Assembly: GCF_023544865.1 (NCBI RefSeq)
Contig: NZ_JAMJFX010000025.1
Location: 1 to 38,997 of the forward strand
Length of the DNA: 38,997 nucleotides
Source: Phaeovulum molybdatiresistens
Lineage (GTDB): Bacteria > Pseudomonadota > Alphaproteobacteria > Rhodobacterales > Rhodobacteraceae
Reading direction: 5' to 3'
The translations under genes and the position numbers were made by a program. The notes beneath the pieces were generated by a model. The model did not search any database. It was given only the letters and a program-made list of their open reading frames with translations, and was not told where the DNA came from. Each line of letters begins with the position of its first letter. The first letter of the stretch is position 1. Of the stretch, positions 33,010-38,997 are shown piece after piece.

Positions 33010-33912
33010 ATGTCGCAAACTCCTTTCGCTTTCGATCCCACCAAGACCCAGGATGGTTACGGTGCCATTGACATCGTGGTGAACTACTACACCCCTGAAA
33101 TTCTGGCCGAAGGCCGCGCTCCCACCGATGAAAACTTCCGCAATCAGGTCCGCATGGACGGCGACAACCGCCGCGGCCTGACCGCCGAGGAATATATCGA
33201 AAAGATGGACCGCGCCGGGATCGAGCGGTCGTTCCTGATCGCCACCCGCTGTGGGGATCGCCGGATGTCGACCTCGACCGAAATCCCTTATGAATACATC
33301 CACAAGGCATGCCAAGAATATCCCCATCGCTTCAGCGGACTGGCCGGTATCGACCCGCTGCGCGGGATCTCTGGGCTGAAGGAACTGGATGTCGCGGTCA
33401 AGGAATACGGCTTTGTCGGCGCCCACCTTTACCCGCACTGGTTCGGCCAATCGCCCGATGCGGCGATCTACTATCCCTACTACGCCCGCTGCGCCGAACT
33501 AGGTATTCCGATCATGATGCAGGTCGGTCAGTGCCTGATCTATCGTGATGACTGCCGGCTTGCCACCGTGGCCCGGCCGATGGCTCTGGACCGGATCGCC
33601 ATCGACTTCCCGGAACTGACGATCATTGGCATTCACCTCGGCTATCCGTGGGTGGACGAGATGATCTCGGTCGCGAACAAGCACAAGAACGTCTACATGG
33701 CCGGCGACGCCTATGCGCCCAAATTCTGGGGCCCGGCGGCGGTGCATTACGCCAACACCTACGGTCAGGACAAATTCCTGTTCGGCACCGACTATTGGGT
33801 GATCGACCCCGAGCGCGCGATGAACGAGGTGCATGACCTCGACTTCCGCCCCGCGGCCAAGCGCAAGATCCTGCGCGACAATGCGATGCGGATCTTCAAC
33901 CTCAAGGATTGA
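33010..33912 (+). CDS. amidohydrolase-2 family protein (ACMSD/decarboxylase-like TIM barrel) lacking the HxH motif
   Basis: A 300-residue protein of the amidohydrolase-2 family, which includes non-oxidative decarboxylases and hydrolases of aromatic acids. It shows the usual TIM-barrel elements: YPHRFSGLAGIDPLRG, GFVGAHLYPHWFG, IIGIHLGYPWVDEMI and LFGTDYWVIDP with the late Asp. At the place where the family normally has D-x-H-x-H near the N-terminus it reads AIDIVVNYYTPE, so both metal-binding His are replaced by Val and Asn. It may therefore use a different metal site or none. The start at 33010 is preferred because an upstream frame start would overlap the operator and promoter. Confidence 0.82.
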   Translation: MSQTPFAFDPTKTQDGYGAIDIVVNYYTPEILAEGRAPTDENFRNQVRMDGDNRRGLTAEEYIEKMDRAGIERSFLIATRCGDRRMSTSTEIPYEYIHKACQEYPHRFSGLAGIDPLRGISGLKELDVAVKEYGFVGAHLYPHWFGQSPDAAIYYPYYARCAELGIPIMMQVGQCLIYRDDCRLATVARPMALDRIAIDFPELTIIGIHLGYPWVDEMISVANKHKNVYMAGDAYAPKFWGPAAVHYANTYGQDKFLFGTDYWVIDPERAMNEVHDLDFRPAAKRKILRDNAMRIFNLKD

Positions 33913-33919
33913 TCCCGCG

Positions 33920-33963
33920 AAAAGAAGAACCCCGGCAGGTCATCCTGCCGGGGTTCTTCTTTT
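33920..33963. terminator. strong bidirectional terminator
   Basis: Perfect 20-bp stem with loop TCAT: the left arm at 33920-33939 starts AAAAGAAGAACC, the right arm at 33944-33963 ends GGTTCTTCTTTT. It separates the amidohydrolase gene from the converging FAD oxidase gene. Confidence 0.95.
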
Positions 33964-33971
33964 CTACCACC

Positions 33972-35537
33972 TCAGCCGACGAAGACGTTGCCGGTGTTGA
34001 TGATCCCGTCCGGGTCCAGCCGCGCCTTCAGGTCGCGCAGCAGGCCCGCGGTTTCGGGAAGGCGCGTTTCCAGATAGGGATATTTCTTGCCAATCTGCAT
34101 GTGAACGCCGCCAAGCGCGCGCCATTCCTGCAGGATTTCGGCGGACAGCTGCTCCAGCACGGCGCGCGAAGCGGGATTGTCCTCGCGTTTACGGACCTTT
34201 GAGGGGTCCGACATGTAATGCGTGTGGATCGGCAGCGGCGCATCCCCCCAGCGCAGGAGGGTTTCCACCCCTACCGCCGTGGGGCCGTGGGTCGAGAGCA
34301 GATAGCCGCGGTCGATGCCGGCCGCCTTCATCGCCCCGGCGTTGCGCTCGAATATCCGCTCGGTCACCTCGAAACACTTCGCGCCCAGCGAGTTCGGCAC
34401 CACCACATGCAGCCAATTCATCCGCTTGCCCGAAGGAGTCAGCAGCGAATCCATCGGCGGGAACGGCATCGCCCGTAGCGCGCGCGGGATCGACGAGGGC
34501 AGCTCGCGCCCGCCGCAGCTCGCCGCGATCTGGCGCACGCGACGAATGCGCGACTGGGCATCGGCGGTGTCGCGCCCCTCGCAGACCACGTTCATCAGAT
34601 AGCCGTCGCCCTTGGCAAAGCGCCGCCCGTTCAGCGCGATCGTCGCGCCGTTGCGCAGCGCCTGCACCACGCCGCCGCTGTTGCGCATGATCTTCCACAA
34701 GAGGCCGACATCCTTGGTCAGCCCCTCGCTGGCCAGCCGTGCGCGAGCTGAGAACGGGTCCATCCCCTGACATTCGGTCGCCAGCATCTCGGCGCCGATG
34801 CGGCCCATCGCCTCCATCTGCTTTTTCGGATCGGCGAAGGAGAAGGTGCCATAGCCCATCGCCTGCGCGGCCGGAATCAGCACCAGCGTGATTTCCACCT
34901 TGATCCCGAAAGCGCCGGTGTCGCCCAGGAACGGGCCGGTCAAGTCGGGGCCATAGTTGCGGAAGAACGGCGCCGTCGGCTCGGTCGAGGCCGCCGCCCC
35001 CGTGGTCAGCACCTCGCCGGTGCCGGTGACGACCTTCAGCCCCAACACCGATTCCGCCGAACCGCCCCGAGAGGCCGAGCCGAAGAACTTTGCCCCCTGC
35101 GACACCGAGGCACCGACCGTCGCGAACTGCCCCGAGAACGTGCCCCAGAATGGCGTGGTCAGCCCATGCGGGGCCAGCGCCTCGCGCAGCTGCGACCAGG
35201 TCACGCCGGGCTGGACGGTGACAAACCGGTCCTCGACGTTCAGCTCGGTGATCCGGTTCATGCCCTGCATGTCCACCAGAACGGTCCGGTCATTGGGCGC
35301 AAGATAGCCCGCACTGTAGGACAGCCCCGCCCCGCGGGTCATTAAGGTCAGCCGCAGCTTGCGCGCCTGGTCTACCAGCGCCAGGACCTGCGCGATCTCG
35401 TTCGGCCGAGCAACCGCCAAGGGCAGGTGAAGGGCCCGATAAAAGACATCCGTGCTGTATAGATCCAGTCCGTCCTGCGACAGCTCCAGATCGGGCAGCG
35501 CCGCCCGCAGCGATGGGATGGGATCGGTCGCGCTCAT
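33972..35537 (-). CDS. FAD-binding oxidase/dehydrogenase of the PCMH (GlcD-like) fold
   Basis: A 521-residue flavoprotein. The FAD-binding PCMH domain covers about residues 30-225: LTLMTRGAGLSYSAGYLAPN, VTVQPGVTWSQLREALAPHG, then GATVGASVSQ-like SGQFATVGASVSQ and LGLKVVTGTGEVLTTGAAA. The rest is the substrate cap, ending with the typical LDPDGIINTGNVFVG. Relatives oxidise 2-hydroxy acids, phenolic alcohols or alkylphenols; the substrate is unknown here. ATG after AAGGGGAC. It is divergent from the alpha/beta hydrolase gene and its promoter overlaps two operator palindromes. Confidence 0.88.
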   Translation of the reverse strand: MSATDPIPSLRAALPDLELSQDGLDLYSTDVFYRALHLPLAVARPNEIAQVLALVDQARKLRLTLMTRGAGLSYSAGYLAPNDRTVLVDMQGMNRITELNVEDRFVTVQPGVTWSQLREALAPHGLTTPFWGTFSGQFATVGASVSQGAKFFGSASRGGSAESVLGLKVVTGTGEVLTTGAAASTEPTAPFFRNYGPDLTGPFLGDTGAFGIKVEITLVLIPAAQAMGYGTFSFADPKKQMEAMGRIGAEMLATECQGMDPFSARARLASEGLTKDVGLLWKIMRNSGGVVQALRNGATIALNGRRFAKGDGYLMNVVCEGRDTADAQSRIRRVRQIAASCGGRELPSSIPRALRAMPFPPMDSLLTPSGKRMNWLHVVVPNSLGAKCFEVTERIFERNAGAMKAAGIDRGYLLSTHGPTAVGVETLLRWGDAPLPIHTHYMSDPSKVRKREDNPASRAVLEQLSAEILQEWRALGGVHMQIGKKYPYLETRLPETAGLLRDLKARLDPDGIINTGNVFVG

Positions 35538-35637
35538 GCAAGTCCCCTTTCGCGGCGCTATCGCGCCTGATCAACCAAAGGCGCCGCAACCGCTTCGTGC
35601 GAGGGCGCGGCGAGGCCCCTGAAAATGCAGACGAAGA

Positions 35638-35651
35638 GCCTGTAGACAGGA
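35638..35651. promoter_or_regulatory. operator palindrome over the -35 of the hydrolase promoter and the -10 of the oxidase promoter
   Basis: GCCTGT-AG-ACAGGA, core CTGT-NN-ACAG perfect. It covers TAGACA (35643-35648), the -35 for the plus strand, whose -10 TAAACT lies 17 bp on at 35666-35671. It also overlaps TATCCT (35653-35648), the -10 for the minus strand. Confidence 0.7.
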
Positions 35652-35667
35652 TAGGGGCCGCAATGTA

Positions 35668-35681
35668 AACTGTCAACAGAA
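35668..35681. promoter_or_regulatory. operator palindrome over the -35 of the oxidase promoter and the -10 of the hydrolase promoter
   Basis: AACTGT-CA-ACAGAA. On the minus strand it contains TTGACA (35676-35671), 17 bp from TATCCT. On the plus strand it overlaps the -10 TAAACT. With the site at 35638 it forms a symmetric pair, 30 bp apart, controlling two face-to-face promoters. Confidence 0.73.
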
Positions 35682-35708
35682 CGCAATGAGCAGGACAGAG
35701 GACGCGCC

Positions 35709-37283
35709 ATGAACAACCATGCATCCACACCGCAAAGCGAGCTTCGCAAGGGTTTTGTGACGGTCGATGGCAAGGCGCTGCATTACACCGTCACCGGATC
35801 GGGCCCGGCCGTGGTCTTGTTGCATGCCTCGCCCTGTTCATCGAGGGTCATGCTGCCCCTGCAACAGGAATGGGCCGACGATTTCACGTGTATCGCCTTT
35901 GACCTGCCGGGCTTTGGCCTATCAGAGCCGCTTGATTGCATGCCGCTGAAAACCGAAGACTTGGCCGACGCGATCGCGGGCGGGATGCGGGCGCTCGGGC
36001 TGCAGAAGGCGGCGCTTTACGGGCGTCACACCGGAGCGGGCGTGGCCGTGGAAGTGGCGCACCACCATCCCGAATTGGTCACCATGGTTCTGGCAGATGG
36101 TTTCCCGATCTTTGCCACCCCCTATTCCGAAGAGCGCCTAGCCGAATACCTGCCCCCCATCACCCCCTCGTGGGAAGGCGGCCACCTGACGTGGACCTGG
36201 TATCGTTACCGTGAGCAGCACCTGTTCTGGCCCTGGGATCGCCCCGATGCCGCCCACCGCGCCGATGCCGACATGCCCGACCCGGATTTCCTGCACCGCG
36301 GCACTGTCGAGCTTCTTCAGGCCGCAGACACCTATGCGGAAACCTACGCCTCGGCGTTCCGCCATGCGGGGCTGAAGATGATCGGTGCGGTCCGCCCGCC
36401 TGTCTGTTATGGCAACCGACCCGGCGACAGCCAGTTCAAGACCATCAAGCTTTATCCGGACACCGCCTGGGTCCATGTCTTCCCGCGCGACCCCAAGGCC
36501 GCAGCCCAAGAAGAGCTTGCCATTCTGCGCCAGCACCCCGCGCCAGCCGCACCCGCCCTGCCTCTGGCATCGCTGCAGACCGGACGCGGATATCTGCAGA
36601 CAGCGGCAGGACCAATGCATCTGCGCATCTGCGGCACGGGCGCTCCTCTGATCTTCTTGCCCGATCTTCCGGGGGGCATTGACCTGCACCTGCCCGAGAT
36701 TGAGGCACTTGCCGCCGACCATACGGTCTATGCGCTTGACCCCGCCGGCAATGCACATTCTGACCTTCCGGCAAACCAATCCATCAGCCTTTCCCTCTGG
36801 GTGGACCAGTTAATCGAGGCGATGGACGTTCTCGGGCTGGATCGGGCGGCGTTCCAGGCAACGGGCACCTCGGCCGCGCTCGCGCTGGCCTTGCAGGAAG
36901 AGGCGCCCGGCCGTGTGACAGATGTGAACCTGATCAGCCCGCCGCTTCTGGACAATCCGGTCGATGCGGCTGAGCGTTATGCGCCCGACATCTCGCCCAC
37001 CGAGGATGGCAGCCACCTGCTACGGCTTTGGCACCATCTGCGCGATCAGGAACTGTGGTTTCCCTGCTTTGACAAACGTCCCGAAACGATCCGCCGCACC
37101 GAACCAAGGCTCTCGCCCGACTGGCTGCACCAACAGGCGATCTGCCTGCTGCAACAGCCGCATCTGTATCGGTCGATCTGGCAGGAAGTGCTGGCCTATC
37201 CGGTGCGGCAGAAACTGCAGGCTGGGGCACCTTGCAGCGTAACCGAGAAGCCGGAACACCGCTTTTTTGCGCCTCACTGCTAG
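35709..37283 (+). CDS. fused double alpha/beta-hydrolase-fold protein with non-canonical nucleophile elbows
   Basis: A 524-residue protein with two consecutive alpha/beta-hydrolase units, about residues 15-285 and 295-524. The first has LLHASPCSSR as oxyanion loop, AFDLPGFGLSEP, and an elbow GRHTG (105-109), with His107 where Ser, Asp or Cys normally acts. The second has IFLPDLPGG, ALDPAGNAHSD and ATGTSAA (384-390), with Gly386 at the nucleophile place. Each unit then has a similar cap segment (WYRYREQHLFWPWD and WHHLRDQELWFPCFD), pointing to an internal duplication. The C-terminus after KLQAGAPCSV lacks the expected last strand and His, and the gene ends where an IS630 scar begins, so it may be truncated. 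ATG after AGAGGA. Confidence 0.82.
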   Translation: MNNHASTPQSELRKGFVTVDGKALHYTVTGSGPAVVLLHASPCSSRVMLPLQQEWADDFTCIAFDLPGFGLSEPLDCMPLKTEDLADAIAGGMRALGLQKAALYGRHTGAGVAVEVAHHHPELVTMVLADGFPIFATPYSEERLAEYLPPITPSWEGGHLTWTWYRYREQHLFWPWDRPDAAHRADADMPDPDFLHRGTVELLQAADTYAETYASAFRHAGLKMIGAVRPPVCYGNRPGDSQFKTIKLYPDTAWVHVFPRDPKAAAQEELAILRQHPAPAAPALPLASLQTGRGYLQTAAGPMHLRICGTGAPLIFLPDLPGGIDLHLPEIEALAADHTVYALDPAGNAHSDLPANQSISLSLWVDQLIEAMDVLGLDRAAFQATGTSAALALALQEEAPGRVTDVNLISPPLLDNPVDAAERYAPDISPTEDGSHLLRLWHHLRDQELWFPCFDKRPETIRRTEPRLSPDWLHQQAICLLQQPHLYRSIWQEVLAYPVRQKLQAGAPCSVTEKPEHRFFAPHC

Positions 37284-37299
37284 AGAGCGTATTAATCAA

Positions 37300-37575
37300 T
37301 TGGTCTGATCGCCTACTACCCTGAAAAGGGTTAGCACTCTCCGGCTTATAAGACGTCAAAAACCCGGCCGACCACCCGCCAGAGCTTTTCGTAGGTTAGG
37401 ACCGCGGCTTTTCTAGTCCGCGGCCTAAGCTCGAGAACGACATTTCAATAGGCTCTGAATCGGGGCTGTAGGGCGCTATGGACAGGAACCATACTTCGAT
37501 TGCAGGGAGAGCCGGGCTGCACTGGGGCTTTTGTGACCTGATAGATTGTCAAGTATTATGGGTCGACCCGATACG
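37300..37575 (-). pseudogene. IS630-family transposase scar
   Basis: The minus strand reads GRPIILDNLSGHKSP, then after a frameshift FLSIAPYSPDSEPIEMSFSS, LRPRTRKAAVLTYEKLWRVV and GFL. This is the C-terminal DDE region of IS630 transposases ('LDNxxxHK ... LPPYSPDxNPIExxFxxLK'). Both ends are missing and the frame is broken. A short inverted word CCGCGG repeats in it at about 37401 and 37417. Confidence 0.82.
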
Positions 37576-37641
37576 TAATATAGGGCCCAGTTGGGCTTCG
37601 ATATCGAGATCAATGATCTGCGGCGATATAGGCTTGAGCCA

Positions 37642-38997
37642 TCACACCTCATCCCCCAGCTTGCGGCGCTGATAGCGGCCGATGCCGGACGCATCATCGA
37701 CCAGCGCGCCATTATCCACCACCGCATGACCGCGCACAAAGGTGTGGCGGATCGCGCCCTTGAAGGGCCGCCCCTCATAGATCGAATAGCCCGCCGAGGA
37801 CACGACATCCTCGCGCCGCAGCACCCATTCGGCATCCAGATCGACCAGCACCAGATCGGCATCCAGGCCCGGCGCGATGCGGCCCTTGGCATGCGACAGG
37901 CCCATCAGCCGCGCGGGGGTTTCCGACACAAGCTCGGCGATCCGTTCCAGCGGCAGGCCGCGGGCGTGGTGCCCCTCGGTCAGCAGCACGGGCAGCATCG
38001 TTTCCATCCCCGGGCAACCGGGCGAGGCCTTCCAGATCCCGCCCTCTTTCGAACTGGCATCGCGGTGCACGTGATCGGTGGCCACCGTGTCGATATCGCC
38101 GTCAAAGATCGCCTGCCACAGCGCCTCGCAATCGGTGGCGGACCGCAGCGGCGGGTTGATCTTGCCCAGATTGCCGCCTGCCCAGCTGACGTCATGGGTC
38201 AGGTAATGCGGGCAGGTTTCCAGATAGACCCGGTCGCCCGCCATGCGCCGCGCGGTTGCCGCATCCAGCGCCGCCGCGGACGAGGTATGCACGACATACA
38301 GCGGCGCCCCCGCCTGATTGGCCAGGAACGCCGCGCGCTGCACCGCCTCGGCCTCGACAAAGGCGGGGCGGGTGGCGTCCCAGGCGGCCAGACCGCCGCG
38401 GCCTTCGGGGTCGCGGTCCATTTCCCGCTTGCGCAGGACCCAGGCGACCTCAATGTTTTCGGGGTGCGGGGCGACCATGCCACCATGCGCCGCCGCATGT
38501 TCGGCCAGCCGAAAAAAGAAGCCGTCGTCGATATCGGGCAGGCCCAGACGCGCGCCTTCACCGCCACGGTTGTTCATGAAGATCTTGAGCGTCGGCGCAC
38601 CGTAATCGGTGATATAGGCCGGAACGCCCTTCAGCTGATCCTCGGTCGAGATGATGAAGTGATAGCCGAAATCGATCCGCGCCCCGGCCTCGGTCACCGA
38701 AACGACCTCGTCGAAGATTTCCTCATAGGGGCCGGTGCCCATGAGGTAGGGGATCATGCAGGTGACGCCGCCCTTGGCCGCGCTGGCGGTTTCGCGGTCG
38801 GCATCCTCGGGCACGCGGGGGCGGGCGATGTCCTTGCCGTGGCCCAGATGCAGGTGTGCGTCAATCGCGCCGGGCATCACCACAAGGCCTGTGGCATCGA
38901 CCATGCGCGCCGCCTGCACCGGCGTGCCCGGCGCCAGGATCGCCGCGATCTTGCCGCCCGCCACCGCGATATCACAGGCGGTGCGCCCGGTGCCGGG
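37642..38997 (-). CDS. cyclic amidohydrolase (dihydroorotase/hydantoinase/allantoinase family), 5' end outside window
   Basis: At least 450 residues of a metal-dependent cyclic amidohydrolase. Metal motifs are visible: DAHLHLG, the carbamylated-Lys segment in APTLKIFMN, HPEN, VVHTSSAAALD, and VATDHVHRD with the catalytic Asp. The ending (GLDADLVLVDLDAEWVLRRE, then GRPFKG) is typical of the hydantoinase/dihydroorotase group. The frame stays open to the window edge with PGTGRTACDIAVAGGK, so the start is missing. It would open a cyclic amide such as a hydantoin, dihydropyrimidine or imide, which would suit the carbamoyl-type cysteine hydrolase of the same island. Promoter and operators are out of view. 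Confidence 0.9.
   Translation of the reverse strand, partial: PGTGRTACDIAVAGGKIAAILAPGTPVQAARMVDATGLVVMPGAIDAHLHLGHGKDIARPRVPEDADRETASAAKGGVTCMIPYLMGTGPYEEIFDEVVSVTEAGARIDFGYHFIISTEDQLKGVPAYITDYGAPTLKIFMNNRGGEGARLGLPDIDDGFFFRLAEHAAAHGGMVAPHPENIEVAWVLRKREMDRDPEGRGGLAAWDATRPAFVEAEAVQRAAFLANQAGAPLYVVHTSSAAALDAATARRMAGDRVYLETCPHYLTHDVSWAGGNLGKINPPLRSATDCEALWQAIFDGDIDTVATDHVHRDASSKEGGIWKASPGCPGMETMLPVLLTEGHHARGLPLERIAELVSETPARLMGLSHAKGRIAPGLDADLVLVDLDAEWVLRREDVVSSAGYSIYEGRPFKGAIRHTFVRGHAVVDNGALVDDASGIGRYQRRKLGDEV

Overview
The window looks like part of a large plasmid or plasmid-derived island from a Rhodobacterales-type alphaproteobacterium, close to Paracoccus or Rhodobacter in character. This is an inference from the high GC content, a decayed repABC-type repB gene, alphaproteobacterial-looking proteins and scars of several IS families. 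No rRNA or tRNA gene was seen.

Left third (1-9.7 kb): the tail of an IS3-family transposase lies against a 7-repeat CRISPR array. The array is followed, on the minus strand, by a complete type I-F cas operon. Read in the direction of transcription the order is csy1-csy2-csy3-cas6f-cas1-cas2/3-leader-array. The usual I-F order puts cas1 and cas2/3 first. All six genes are tightly packed or overlapping. The leader carries two perfect matches to the IHF consensus. A WYL-domain regulator is transcribed divergently from csy1, and a small palindrome lies just before its likely start.

Middle (9.7-18.7 kb): a mobile-element graveyard. It holds scars of IS21 istA and istB, an HTH/excisionase-like protein followed by two overlapping tyrosine recombinases and a small membrane protein, a repB pseudogene, a solitary AAA+ ATPase, a DNA methyltransferase scar, a TauE/SafE permease and an IS110 scar.

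Right half (18.7-39 kb): a catabolic and uptake island. It encodes a peptide/opine-type ABC importer (two permeases, one fused double ATPase, two paralogous binding proteins), a cysteine hydrolase, an MBL-fold hydrolase, a zinc alcohol dehydrogenase with an aldehyde dehydrogenase, a PaaK-like acyl-CoA ligase, a bicupin, an amidohydrolase-2 protein, a GlcD-like FAD oxidase, a fused double alpha/beta hydrolase and a cyclic amidohydrolase cut by the window edge. Nine copies of a palindrome with core CTGT-2nt-ACAG lie in the upstream regions of these transcription units, several placed exactly on predicted -35 or -10 boxes. The units therefore appear to form one regulon, controlled by a regulator that is not encoded in the window. 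The substrate cannot be read from sequence. The gene set suggests import of a small amide- or ester-like compound, hydrolysis, oxidation of an alcohol to an acid, and CoA activation. An IS630 scar separates the alpha/beta hydrolase from the last gene.
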